The notes below the pieces were generated by a model. It was not told where the DNA came from. It saw only the letters and a list, made by a program, of their open reading frames with translations, and made no database searches. Positions 47,918 to 60,212 of a DNA stretch of 64,000 bases are shown piece by piece. This DNA is from Siphonodentalium dalli (lineage: Eukaryota; Mollusca; Scaphopoda; Gadilida; Siphonodentaliidae), in contig CP136063.1 of NCBI GenBank assembly GCA_032622095.1, positions 266,285,426 through 266,349,425 of the forward strand. The letters are read 5' to 3'. Every line of letters begins with the position of its first letter. Within the stretch, counting starts at the first letter, position 1. A program made the position numbers and the translations under genes.

Positions 47918-48861
47918 ATGTGGTCTAACTCTTCCTATAACAAGTTATATATAGTTTCCTGTGTATTCAATAATACATATGAATCGGAAGACCCCTGTTT
48001 GGAAACGCTTCTTTAAATAATTTTAATTTTATTTCGAATGTTATGGTATAATAATGCATACAATCAATATGGAATATTTTGCGGCTCACGTCCGTTCAGA
48101 GCGTAGCATGTGGTATAAATCTATCTAAAAATAGTAATGTAAAAATGTCCCACTTGATTACCACACTATATAAGAAAATATATATATAAAATCAATACCA
48201 ATTTATAGAAGCGTTTTCGGATAGGTGTCTTCAACTGAGATGTATTATTTATCCACCGTTTACTACCTCTATTGCCTACATAAAGCATGCCTAAGTAATA
48301 AACGTTACGTTTGTTACGTCAATGTAGCTTTATTTAGGTAGGTACTACTTTCATGACGTATTTATATATGCAAATTGCGCAGGTAACTAGGGGGGCGTCA
48401 ACCGACCTAAATGACGTCATTGTGATTTAAAACGTCTTTATCGTCCATTATACACTGTTTGTGATACAAAATTCGCAAAAGGATATACGATTTCGCGATA
48501 AAACCTCTATACATAATCAAAACAAGGTCGGCTTAGAGTAAATATCCAAAGGCCAACGAATTATTACGTTCTAAGCTGCACTTCGGTTTGGCCACGTCCT
48601 GAATGCTAATTAGTTTGCTTGACCTCATAAATGAAATGGCGTCATCGAAGTAACGAATGAAAACATAGGAAAATGACGGAACTTCCACACAAAAGGCAAG
48701 CTTTGCGCGGTGGATACATGAAATATGTAGCTAATGATGTCGATTAAACGGTTTGTCAGTTCAGTATCTATCGGGCGAGGTTCTTTTACTAATACTTATT
48801 ATTTCATACCCCGGAAACTATACCAAGCGTGATTACGTATATAGGAAGAGATATACCATAT
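47918..48861. other. Unassigned AT-rich stretch
   Basis: No feature can be supported. Confidence 0.3.
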
Positions 48862-49111
48862 TTAAACGACCCGGTGTCAATGCATTCTCTTATATATGCG
48901 AGTCGACCATTTTTCTTATCATTCTTTAACAATTTTTATCATTTTTTTATAATTTTATTCTTCCACTCTATAACATTTTTTTAAATTCTTTTTCAAATTT
49001 TATTATTTTTTTATCATAAGTTCTATGGTCGACTCGCATATATTTATAAGACAATGCATTGGCACAGGGTTTTCGCAAAAATTCAGCAAGCTCCAGTCAT
49101 GAAAGAGTTAA
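48862..49111. mobile_element. Paired-hairpin MITE, copy G, rearranged
   Basis: The first half of the hairpin (tgcattctcttatatatgcg, from about 48881) and the last half (gtcgactcgcatatat to attggcacaggg, to about 49070) are separated by an AT-rich core instead of each forming a full hairpin. The right outer part ttttcgcaaaa..ctccagtcatg and final ttaa at 49108-49111 match the outer part of copy D. TTAA at 48862-48865 may be the left edge. Confidence 0.65.
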
Positions 49112-49799
49112 TAGAAAAACCCTAGATCTAAATGAATGGGAATCATAACGGTATATAACGGTAATAACATCGAATCACGACAGCGTTCGACATCGCTGAC
49201 AAGCTGACCTGATAATTGTTGTGCGCTCATCCGATAATCATGAAATGTCCCCACAGGTATCAGTAAAATCTCATATCGCTACATAATTAAATACATTTGG
49301 CCTCAGCGCTGACCCAGAAACAGTGACCACACTAATGCATGGTTGACCACTTGTACAACTTATTGGATAATAGGACACTGTCTGATATAGTTTTTGGAGT
49401 TATCGAATACTACCCGTAACGCAATATATTTTTGCTTGTATATGGTTGCCTATTTAATTGTTTAACATAACTGCATAATACGTATTGTTGTTGGGTCTCT
49501 ATAATGTTGGATCCACACGGTGGGTCCGCTGTGGTCGCGACCTTGTGACTGGGCGTATATAATATTATGATTATTTTCAACGCACTTGTGGTGCATTATG
49601 TCAATAAAATTAGCCCACAAATATGGACTTACTTGATATTTTCAATTTATTATTTATTATTCCTTTATTTTATATACTGTACTGATTGCATGTACCATAC
49701 TTACGCGGTCTCTCATGAAACGATAATTCGTTCTACCTTCTATGTCGTATATTGGTAAACACACAATTATATAGCTATAATATTTGCAGCGGAGAACTC
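49112..49799. other. Unassigned AT-rich stretch
   Basis: No feature can be supported. Confidence 0.3.
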
Positions 49800-50450
49800 T
49801 TAATTAAGGGTGCTCGGTCCGATCGGGGGACCCTGTATTGCTATTTCCTTGGTTTTGGGTGTGGGGTGTTTGGTTCGGGTCGGGGAGCCCGCCGGTCGGG
49901 GCTAGGATGGGTTGGGTGTCGGTATTTGGGGTCTGTTAATTTTCGGGGATCTATCCCGGGAGTTGGTGGTTTCGCGTGGTCGGGGCGGGCGGGTTGCGGT
50001 GTGGGATAGATGTCTCTAGAATCGAGTGATTATTATTGTTAATGGTAGGCACTTGGTTTTGGAGTTGTCCGACTTGTGCCCGCGATTTGTTCGCTTGGAT
50101 CGGGTGGTTCTGCTGGCTTGTGGGGGGTCTCCGAGGGTTGGTGGACTTGGGAAATCGATAGCTGATCGTTCTGGGCTTTGATGGGTGTGTTCCTCGACTC
50201 GAGTCGGATACCCCCCCCCCCCCCGGGCCGGGGGGTGGTGTTGCGGGGACCTCTGTTCGGATTGAGTACCTTTAATATATAAACACAATGTTACAAGTAA
50301 TTGGTCTGATAATTGCGTTGTTGGGAAGATTCGGTCTGGATTTCGCGCCTGGTGTGGTGCCCATAACCGGCAGTGCACGGCCGGTGCTTCCGGGTGTGGG
50401 GGTGTTCCGGGTGCGGAACTTTTTCGGAATTTTTTCGGATTATTTTTGTT
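49800..50450 (+). other. G-rich, GC-skewed island
   Basis: An isolated GC-rich block in AT-rich surroundings, with a clear excess of G and T over C and A on the plus strand, and a C14 run followed by gggccgggggg at 50211-50234. The open frames reported on either strand lack recognisable domains. Its central part is related to the AT-rich block at 25555-25757. Confidence 0.75.
50020..50280. repeat. Dispersed repeat, G-rich copy
   Basis: Aligns by anchors with 25555-25757 (cacttggttttgg, aaatcgatagctgatc, ctttgat, gttcctcgactcgag, ttcggattgag). Where the two differ, this copy often has G where the other has A, and C where the other has T. Confidence 0.5.
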
Positions 50451-50618
50451 TTTCGAAACCATTCATGTACATTGTTGCTGCTATACCTATTAATACCAGA
50501 ATATAAACACTAGCAAATTTTGGATCATATCATTAATAGAATTTACGAAAAGCCTCAATTGATATAAACTAGAAATACGTGTGCTGTCAGCGTAGCATTT
50601 TGTTACCAAAGTGACATA

Positions 50619-51224
50619 TACTTAAAGGGGTACTGTACCCAAGATGTTGTTGTTGGTTTCTATAATCCCCGAGTCGGAGAATAATGTAACAACTTTTCCA
50701 TTTTTTGAAAGTTTGTTGAGTACGAAGTATTGTTACGGATGGCAAATTTACCGGAATGCAAAAATACAAATTGTCGTTGTCGGGTAATTTTTGTAAAGTT
50801 TTCAACCAAATGAATCAAATAAACATTATATTATATGGTTAGTAGTCCCATATACTCATTTAAGTTAGTGTACCGTCACTAGTCAATGAGTGGCTTGGGT
50901 TTTCTCCACGTATAAGCATAATGTTTCAAACGATCGTGTGTGCAATTGTTTTCCTAATCCAATATCCCTCAATTATAATTTGATTACGTTTTGTACACGG
51001 AAATTCGAATTTTAAGAGACGCCATTTTATGGCTGGAGCCATAAAATCAATTTATATTAAATTATTAACTTTTAAATTATTAAATTTTAAGATAGCCTAT
51101 TAACCTGAGCGTTTACAGAATACATCTTCGACTCAAATTACTTATATTTCTATATAGTATCGATAATAGATCGTTGTTATCACCGGGAATTTATTGAAAA
51201 TGGCGTACAGTACCCCTTTAAGTA
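50619..51224. mobile_element. TA-flanked MITE (mariner-like ends)
   Basis: Ends cttaaaggggtactgtac (50621-50638) and exact complement (51205-51222), each flanked by TA (50619-50620 and 51223-51224), the Tc1/mariner target site. Interior about 565 bp, AT-rich, non-coding. Superfamily inferred from the TA duplication. Confidence 0.82.
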
Positions 51225-51351
51225 TGGGATATTATACTTGGAACAATAATTGCTATATTTTTGGCATACTGGGCTTTGGGGGAATGATAGTTTACTTCTA
51301 TTTTGTCTTGATTTTTGCAGATAATACGACATCTTCGGATTATAGGCAATA

Positions 51352-51441
51352 TCGAGTGGGGTACCTGGAGGGTGGATTTTGTCATGCTGGCCTGCTTTGT
51401 GGGATAGCGTCGCTGAACTTGCCCTCTGGGGATCTCATTCT
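51352..51441. mobile_element. Degenerate hairpin related to 38564-38836
   Basis: ggtacctggagggtgga, then gtcatgctgg, paired with a decayed complement ending gccctctggggatctcattc. This matches one hairpin of the 38.6-kb foldback. It explains part of the spurious open frame 51194-51577. Confidence 0.65.
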
Positions 51442-51563
51442 GCAAATACCATGCATCATGTTTTGTACCTCAATTACTATATTTGATTTTTATTCATTTA
51501 GTTCTAGACATTCAATATTTCACTACAAGTTCACTATAACAATAGACTGTAATTGTTATATTC

Positions 51564-54500
51564 TTGACAATGGCTGAGACTAATTCAGAAAGCACTGTGG
51601 CACTCGGCACGCTGGATGAAGATCCCAATTATAACCTGAAAAAAATTATCTCTGGTCCAGGGGGACTAGACTTTGGTGAACAAGAAGATGAGAATATCTT
51701 ACAAATACCCAATTGTCAGTATTTTTCTCCAAAATCGTTTCATGATAACGTATCTACAAGTGATGACTGTCTATCTGTTTTTCACCTGAACTGTCAAAGT
51801 CTTAATTCGCACTGGGATGATTTTAATACTCTAATGTTTGAATTACAAAATAATAAATCAAAATATGGAGTTATTGGCCTAACTGAAATCTTCAGGACTC
51901 CGGATTGTATTGATTTTCCACTTAATGGATACCATCCATTAATTAAACGGTGCCGTCCGGATTGAGTTGATTGTCACGGCGGTGTTGGCATGTACATTCG
52001 AAAAGACTTATCTTATAAAATCAGAGAAGATTTAACAACATTTATTCCTCATGTATTTGAGTCACTTTTTGTTGAAGTGTTGACAAATAAAAATAAAACG
52101 TATATAATTGGAACAATTTATAGGCCTAATACAGCACCAAAAGCGGACCTAGATAAATTTATCAACCTTATGAATGAGAAAATGGACCAAACCAATAGAG
52201 AACATAAAAAAATAGTTTTGATGGGAGATTTCAACATTGACTTATTGAAATACGGTAGACATGATAAAACTAACAATTTTCTTAATTATGTCTTTGCCTC
52301 TAGTTTCCTCCCAACAATAACAAAACCAACTAGAGTGTCAAACTTCACTGCTACTCTGATAGATCAGATTTTAATAAATGATCCAACTATTGATTATGAA
52401 ACGGGTATTATACTAAGTGAGATATCTGACCACTTCGGTACTTTCCTCTGTTATAAGAGTAACAAAAATAAATCTTGCCCAAAAGCTAAAATAGAATACT
52501 GGCGGAACTATAATGATGAAAATATATCATGCTTTAAAAGACTACTAGGAACGGCTAATTATAATAGTGTTGTAGGACGAACGTGTCCACAGGAGTCATA
52601 TAAATCATTTATGGAAATTTATTTAAATGCCTTTGAAATAGCTTTTCCATTAAAACGATCACGATCAAAATCCACCAAACAGAAACCATGGATTACCAAG
52701 GGAATGATGATTTCATCTGAACATAAAGCTAAACTTTTTACCACAAAGCTTAAGAACCCTTCCGAAAGTAATGTAACAGAATACAAAGAATTTTGTAAAC
52801 TTTTTAATAAAATAAAACGAGCAAGTAAGACCTTGTACTATAAAAATATGATAAATGAATATAAACATAATATGAAAAAAACATGGAAACTGATTGGTGA
52901 GATAATGCAACAAAGATCTAAAAAATTAGAATATCCCATGTCATTCATTATTGGGGGTGTCGAAAGTGGAAATAGGAAAGAAGCTGCTGACGCCTTTAAT
53001 GAATATTTTTCTACCATTGGCGCTACTGCGGCTGAGAAAATATCACAAACTTGTAACAAATACTCTTCATACTTACCTACACCTTGTAGTGAAACAATCT
53101 TTTTTCATCCCACTACACCGGAAGAAATTCATACAACGGTTTCCTTAAGTAAAGGGAAGCACAGCATTGACAAAGATGGTCTTAGCTCTTTCATTATGAA
53201 GAAAGTTATCTCGGAAATTTCACAACCCTTATGTCATATTTTCAATCTCTCAATGGAAACAGGAATTGTTCCAGAAGACATGAAGATAGCAAAGGTTATA
53301 CCCCTCTTCAAATCAGGCGACCAAAAGATAATGGGAAATTATCGCCCAATAAGTATTCTGCCCATTTTTTCTAAAATCTTAGAAAAAATTGTATGTCACA
53401 GACTAGTTGTTTTTTTAAATAAACATGATACTCTCTATCATAATCAATATGGGTTTAGAAAAGATCATTCAACAATTCATCCAATTTTGAAGCTACTCTA
53501 TGATGTGGGTTTGAATAATGATAAGAAGGATAAAGATTGTACGCTATCTGTATTTATTGATTTTTCCAAAGCTTTTGACACAATAAATCATGAAATTTTG
53601 CTAAATAAACTTGATTCTTATGGAATAAGAGGCAAAGCCAATGAGTGGTTTAGAAATTATCTGACAAATAGATACCAATGTGTGGAACTGGAAGGTATGG
53701 TTTCTTCTAAACTTCCAATTACATGTGGAGTCCCCCAGGGATCTGTTGCAGGTCCGATTCTTTTTCTGGTCTATGTTAATGATATGCACAGATCTAATAA
53801 CCTATCACTTTTATCCTTTGCTGATGACACAACTGTGTATTCTTCACATCACAACCTTGATTATTTGTATGACTACTTCAACAAAGAGCTTGAAAAATTG
53901 AGTACTTGGTGTAGAGCAAACAAACTATCATTAAATACAAATAAGACTAAATATATGGTGATACAACCAATAAATGGCCCGTATTTAGTTGCAAATAGAA
54001 TGTTGAATATAAATAAACAGCCGATTGAAAGGATAGGATCCGATTGTCAAGAAAAATCTTTCAAATATTTAGGTATTCACATAGATGAACATCTGACATT
54101 TGAATACCATGTGAAAGCTGTTTGTGCGAAAATTTCTAATTCTCTTTATGCTATAAATCGAGTAAAAAATTTCCTTTCTTTCGATTGTCTTAGAATGCTA
54201 TATCTTACCTTAGTACATTCTCACATTCTTTATGGAATTGAGTTATGGGGAAATGCAAGTACTCAAAATCAAGTTATTGTACTTCAGAAAAAGGCAATTC
54301 GAGCTATTAATAAAAAACGCTACAATAGTCACACCGAACCATTATTTAAATCTAATAACATTTTGAAGCTGCATGATGAGTATATGCATCGGATATGTCT
54401 ATTTATGCACGACTGGAAATATGTAAATGTTCCCAAATCATTTGTTAATAGTTTTAGAATATATAAACATCCGAGTATGAGTACTAGGTCCTCAGGAAAA

Positions 54501-54806
54501 ATACAGGAAACAAGGGCTCGCATTAAATTCACTGAAAAACTACCCCTCCATGTATTTCCAAAAATTTGTAACACTCTTGACGTTACTCTACAGAATATCC
54601 AATCGAAGCCAGGCTTTAAGAACAAATTTACCAAATCAATTATTGACAATTATTCTTCGAATATTAAGTGCAAAAACAAGTTTTGTCCAGATTGTACTAA
54701 AAAGATTGAATTAACTCTAACTTTTGGAATTGAACTTCCAATAAGGAAAGAAATTATAACTATAAAACGACCTTCTCTCATTAGTAAAATGAATTTAAAA
54801 AAATGA
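51564..54806 (+). pseudogene. CR1-like LINE ORF2 (endonuclease-reverse transcriptase), one in-frame stop
   Basis: A single frame of about 1080 codons interrupted only by TGA at 51963-51965. The N-terminal part has the endonuclease motifs HLNCQSLNSHWDDF, GLTEIF, MGDFNIDLLKYG (about 52221) and SDHFG (about 52426). RT motifs follow: NYRPISILPIFSKILEK, QYGFRKDHST, FIDFSKAFDTINH, CGVPQGSVAGPILF and SFADDTTVY (about 53815). The C-terminal domain has paired cysteines (CKNKFCPDC). Start chosen at the ATG at 51564, which precedes an acidic leader. The enzyme would nick target DNA and reverse-transcribe element RNA there. From 51990 the frame is open for 938 codons, so the copy is young. No ORF1 is visible upstream; the element is probably 5'-truncated. 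The stop is probably a decayed CGA, though sequencing error is possible. Confidence 0.92.
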
Positions 54807-55325
54807 GAAGATGTGCCTGATGAATATATATATATATGTAAATGCATGTATGTGTGCGCTTATGTGTATATATGCATGTAGATATTTGTTTTTTTTTTCA
54901 ATCTTCTGTGTTGTTGAGTGCCTATATTCAGTGCAAATATTAACTATTTGGTGCAAACTGATTAGAACATTGTCTAGTTTGAACAGATTTATTTTTGAAC
55001 TTTATAGCTAAAGATTAAAAAATTTTAATCAAATTGTAAACAACGCAGACACACACAAAGCCTCGTGTCATTATTATTTCATTATATTATATGGTTTGAA
55101 CCCCACCCAGTATGTCAATTTTGCATAAATGCCAATTTTGTATACATTTGTATATCTTCCATATTTTTGTCCATATTTTCCGTTTCCAAATGGTGGCGGC
55201 AGGAAGACGACCATATGGTCATGCCACCACCATATGACATATTATTGTTTATTATTTAATTATATATGTGTAACACATTTTATGATGATATGCCATAATA
55301 AAATATTTACTTACTTACTTACTTA
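54807..55325 (+). mobile_element. 3' untranslated region and tail of the CR1-like LINE
   Basis: AT-rich sequence after the ORF2 stop, ending in aataaaat followed by a short ttac microsatellite (ttacttacttacttactta), the simple-repeat type of 3' end seen in CR1-group LINEs rather than a poly(A) tail. 55326-55777 shows nothing I can support. Confidence 0.8.
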
Positions 55326-55777
55326 ATCTGAACATCCATCGAGTGAAGAATGGACCATTCCAACGTATAAGTTTAGAAGTGAATTAGGAAGAATCCATTT
55401 AGGAATATAAGGGTTAATGATCCACGGTCCGATTTAACGCCAAATAATTCAGAATTTTATCAGCTAGTTGTCCGCTTACCAGGCAAAAGTAAACGAAAAC
55501 TATATACTGTATGTACTTGCAATCACTATCATTCCTATAACACAAGCATCCACAAAATCATCCATAATTAATAAATTGAAAACGATTCACAAATTCTGGG
55601 GTGAGATGATCGATCGATATTATAGAATAGTGTTAAAAATATCACATACCCCGTTTGACATAAATAACAATAGGTTCCATTGGACACACAAAGTCAACAT
55701 ATCTCATGCAAATAGGTTCATATATATTGGTAGTAACTGTTCACATGTATAGGTTCATATTGGACGGATTTGAAATA

Positions 55778-56838
55778 ATTCCATAGTGATGGTATATACC
55801 CGTTATTTAATTCCATAGTGATGGTATATACCCGTTATTTATTCCATAGTGATGGTATATACCCGTTATTTATTCCATAGTGATGGTATATACCCGTTAT
55901 TTATTCCATAGTGATGGTATATACCCGTTATTTATTCCATAGTGATGGTATATACCCGTTATTTAATTCCATAGTGATGGTATATACCCATTATTTATTC
56001 CATAGTGATGATATATACCCGTTATTTATTCCATAGTGATGGTATATACCCGTTATTTATTCCATAGTGATGGTATATACCCGTTATTTATTCTATAGTG
56101 ATGGTATATACCCGTTATTTAATTCCATAGTGATGGTATATACCCGTTATTTAATTCCATAGTGATGGTATATACCCGTTATTTAATTCCATAGTGATGG
56201 TATATACCCGTTATTTATTCCATAATGATGGTATATACCCGTTATTTATTCCATAGTGATGGTATATACCCGTTATTTATTCCATAGTGATGGTATATAC
56301 CCGTTATTTATTCCATATTGATGGTATATACCCGTTATTTATTCCATATTGATGGTATATACCCGTTATTTATTCCATAGTGATGGTATATACCCGTTAT
56401 TTATTCCATAGTGATGGTATATACCCGTTATTTATTCCATAGTGATGGTATATACCCGTTATTTATTCCATAGTGATGGTATATACCCGTTATTTATGCC
56501 ATAGTGATGGTATATACCCGTTATTTATTCCATAGTGATGGTATATACCCGTTATTTATTCCATAGTGATGGTATATACCCGTTATTTAATTCCATAGTG
56601 ATGGTATATACCCGTTATTTATTCCATAGTGATGGTATATACCCGTTATTTATTCCATAGTGATGGTATATACCCGTTATTTATGCCATAGTGATGGTAT
56701 ATACCCGTTATTTATTCCATAATGATGGTATATACCCGTTATTTATTCCATAATGATGGTATATACCCGTTATTTATTCCATAATGATGGTATATACCCG
56801 TTATTTATTCCATATTGATGGTATATACCCGTTATTTC
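55778..56838. repeat. 31-bp tandem array
   Basis: About 34 copies of ccatagtgatggtatatacc plus cgttatttatt (31 bp). Some units are one base longer (ttaattcc). Variants catattg and cataatg cluster near the right end. 56839-57308 shows nothing recognisable except two short direct repeats (acatgtattcaacgga near 57026 and 57066). Confidence 0.96.
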
Positions 56839-57308
56839 GTTATTTCGTGAAAACACATTATAAGGAGATTGCATCTTATAATTCGTGTCACCGGCATCTA
56901 TCATATTCCTCATAGATTCTCAATATCTTTCAAATCAGTCACAATATATTTCAGTGTATCTTATATTGGCCATGCTATTTCCTTTCCTTTGATGAATAAT
57001 TCCATATTATTCCACACCCATTGAGGTACATGTATTCAACGGAATCACACCCATTGACGTGAGTCACATGTATTCAACGGATTCCCAGCCATTGAATACA
57101 TATTAGTGTATACCTCTAGTGGAATACAAGCCGGAACTATTCCTGTTGACGTTGTAGCCAAGAAAGATGACGTACGTTACGCTTCTGGTGATCCCCCCAT
57201 ATTTACTGATTATTTGTCAGACTTAAATCACAATAAACGTAGCTATAGTAACAATGAAGGTGACATTCATGGATTGAACTTATCTGACTGAACGGTGTAG
57301 AATAAATA

Positions 57309-57462
57309 CAGAACACAACTTGCATCATCTAGAATCTTTTATCGAACTCGTTGCGGATGGCGCAAACTTATCGTTGCGGATGGCGCAAACAAAATATATC
57401 ATTGCGCCATCCGCAACTCATTCGATAACAGATTCTCGAATAAGATGCTCGTTGTGTTCTGT
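57309..57462. mobile_element. Foldback element
   Basis: Arms gaacacaacttgcatc..agaatc and complement gattct..gatgctcgttgtgttc, enclosing gttgcggatggcgcaa, which appears twice on the left and once inverted on the right (attgcgccatccgcaac). About 150 bp, non-coding. Confidence 0.82.
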
Positions 57463-57555
57463 CTATATATCAAACGAAGGAAAGTCGAGGCATCGTACCG
57501 AAAACTTGCATTATCTACTGGAAATTTGGAAGTAAAACGGGTCGTCCGCCTAATA

Positions 57556-57993
57556 TCTATAATATATTTTTGGAACTTCTGTCTGTCTGTGTTATTGACT
57601 CGAACACTGCTCGACCGATCCGACTAAAATTTGGTATGTAGGCCTACTTTCATTCCGGGAACAATATGGGCGGGTCCAATTTCACGTGCGACCGTGTCCT
57701 TGATCTTGACCTCGCTCATATGCGCTCATCCGGGCATGTTACTCGACCTCGACCGATCCGACTCAAATGTGGTTTGTAGGCCTACTTTCATCCGGGAACA
57801 ATTATATGGGCGGGTCCAATTTCACGTGCGATCGTGTCCTTGACCTTGTTCATATACGCTGCTATAGGCATGTTTCTGGACCGATATTTTCAACGTTGTT
57901 CGCTCAAGTCCAGACTCTGTATATTCTGCCCAGACGGAGGAGATCACAAAGACATCCCTAAATAGCCCGGAAGAAGTCGGGCACATCCGCTAG
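57556..57993 (+). mobile_element. Short non-autonomous Helitron
   Basis: Starts TCTATAATATATT after an A (57555) and ends CTAG before a T (57994): the Helitron pattern of insertion between A and T with 5' TC and 3' CTRR. Just before the 3' end is the expected hairpin, gcccgg-aagaag-tcgggc (57964-57981). The interior has a gtctgtctgt run and two tandem copies of a 138-bp unit (cgaccgatccgact at 57612 and 57750). 438 bp in all, without Rep/helicase. Confidence 0.8.
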
Positions 57994-58425
57994 TCTTCAA
58001 TAATTCAAAAAAATTGTCAACACAGCCAAAATATCCCCAGTGTATGTTATAGGGCATAACATTTTCTTTCGTTTGATATACAACTAGACGAAGTCTATTT
58101 AAACGAAGTCGACGCGGCAATAGAGATCGTAATAATTGAATTGGTACCCGCGTGAATAATCATTACTTACCAGACAGGGAAACTGCCGACCGTTTTTCGT
58201 CGGTAGATTTTTTCTAGTTTTCGATAGGATATCTCGAGTTCCCTTCGTTTTATACTTTTGAATTATACACCAAAAGAAAGGACATTTCATGGCTAATAAG
58301 ACACAATGAAATATACTGTGACTGAGAAGAAAGATTTAGAGAATCTATATGAGGAATATGATAGATGGTGTGTTTTTCGCAAAATCGGAGTTGTGAACCT
58401 TATCACTGTTATAGTATATTATAAG
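57994..58425. other. Unassigned stretch
   Basis: No feature can be supported. Confidence 0.3.
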
Positions 58426-58543
58426 TTACGGGACGCTTAGTGGTCGGATATGGTGTCATGTGAGGCCAAGTGAGATCAATATTAGGTGAGGCTGTAGGCC
58501 GAGCCTCACATTACACCATATCCGACTACTAAGCGTGCCGTAA
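58426..58543. mobile_element. Short foldback hairpin
   Basis: ttacgggacgcttagtggtc and gatatggtgtcatgtgaggc are matched by complements gcctcacattacaccatatc and gactactaagcgtgccgtaa. Arms about 40 bp, loop about 35 bp. It abuts the left edge of dispersed repeat copy 2. Confidence 0.82.
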
Positions 58544-58549
58544 ATTATT

Positions 58550-58920
58550 TTGAACGTCAACGCATTGAGTCAATGGCTAATCGCGTGGGACAACTTGTTG
58601 AGTTTGACAGTTAATTTATGAGTCTTTAAAACATTCCTCAAATATATCGCATGCAAGTGTTGATAGATCATGGTACTATGTCTTTTAATTCACAGAAAAT
58701 GATTTCCGACAGATATCACCTTTCTTGGCGTTTTCTGAAAAACAAGATGGTGGATAAGCACATAATATTGATTTCATATGGGGTCACTAACCTAATATGG
58801 GTTCATATACCGTTACTATTTATCGACGCTGATTGGCCAATCGCAAGAGCTGTCATAATAAATTGGTATATCTGGTATATATCCCCAGAGGCCTGTGATT
58901 CGTGTCGATGAAAAAGGTAG
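58550..58920 (+). repeat. Dispersed repeat, copy 2
   Basis: The counterpart of 34900-35360 in opposite orientation, with the same ordered anchors. The 86-codon frame at 58651-58911 lies inside it and is not conserved in the other copy, so it is not a gene. Confidence 0.7.
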
Positions 58921-59004
58921 ATAAATAATGGCAATATGGGCGTACTCCCATATGGGACTGTATTAAAAACGCGTTTTACATCGATATAGAGCGTATATTA
59001 AATA

Positions 59005-59516
59005 TACGGGCGGCGTTGGCGGTGGGTATGCTGTTAAAATATTCACTTCCGTTAAAAACCGCCATAATAGAAAGAATAGTAAAATATGGACATACTGTGT
59101 TCTTATATCAATCAGAAATATGGCATAAACAGTATGTTAATATAATTGTTTCCCCTTTGTTATGTAAACAAAAGTAAAACACGTTACGTTTCCTGGCTTT
59201 TGTTTAGATCCGGATATGGTAAACATAAAGAGCGTTGTTTCTTTCTGTTTTCCTGATATGGAAATAATAAAGAGCGTTTATATCATTTTTGTGTGATTAA
59301 CCAACATAATTGCGCTGTGTTATGCAAATAGAAGCACAACCTCTGTAACACGAGCAGGTTCTTGTTTACGTACACCATCCTACGTCTTGACGACAATATA
59401 CTATTTACGCGCTGATTATGTTTGCCATATGAACAAAACTATATATTTTTTAATATTCCTTCCGTTGATGGCGATTTCAACAAATATGAATATTTCTTCA
59501 ACGAACGCCGCCCGTA
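59005..59516. mobile_element. TIR element, 512 bp, with TA edges
   Basis: Left end tacgggcggcgtt and right end aacgccgcccgta (after one interruption) with looser complementarity for about 100 bp inward (gttaaaaaccgccat against atggcgatttcaac). TA at both edges would suit a TA duplication. No coding capacity. 59517-60212 shows nothing supported. Confidence 0.7.
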
Positions 59517-60212
59517 CCTTTAAGATTAAATAATGTCAATATGAATGTATTTCGCACATTAAAATACGTCCGTTATATGCTTATTTTCACGAGAACACGC
59601 TGCCAAAGTGTATGACATATTAATTAGGACATACAGCGAACAATTACACATATGTCATATGGAACGAATACCGGATATTATTCAACTTACATCTTATCTA
59701 AAATGCAGCCCAATATCCGACACTTGTGAGAAACCGACCTCAATAACTCCAGTCGATGTCATATATAATTATATTGAATAATTAAACAGGACATATCATT
59801 TTAGATCCTGAAATCTTGAATGTGACAAATTGATTAGTGATATACGTACATTTAGAACCAGTAATCACAGACTTCCAATTGAAATTGGATGCTGGGGGAC
59901 CCACATGAACCAGATAGTTTATGCGCACATTACATTGTACGTCCGGTATAGGCATATGGTAGGAGCAGGCTATATCAGGGTCGCTATCCTCTCATAGATT
60001 TAGACGCTGTTAAACTTGTAAATTCAAGAAAACGCTCGTGCATTGATATGTTGTTTTTTTGGTATTTTATTTATTTTATAAACTCTTTATTGACACTATA
60101 CACATTGATATATTCCGACAGAACTAATTAACGTCAGTGTCTGTATCTATAAATGAAGTTTGTGTTACAATCCGAATAAAATTGAGACCCTATCGGTTGT
60201 GACGGTCTAGTG

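Noticed and set aside
49752-50462. Frames of 85 and 148 codons in the G-rich island
   Set aside because: Base skew alone removes stops; no domain, and composition follows the skew.
51194-51577. 127-codon frame upstream of the LINE, possibly ORF1
   Set aside because: It begins in the end of the TA-flanked MITE and passes through a degenerate foldback hairpin; no zinc knuckle or ORF1 motif.
54329-54649. 106-codon minus-strand frame opposite the LINE RT
   Set aside because: A shadow of the sense-strand ORF2.
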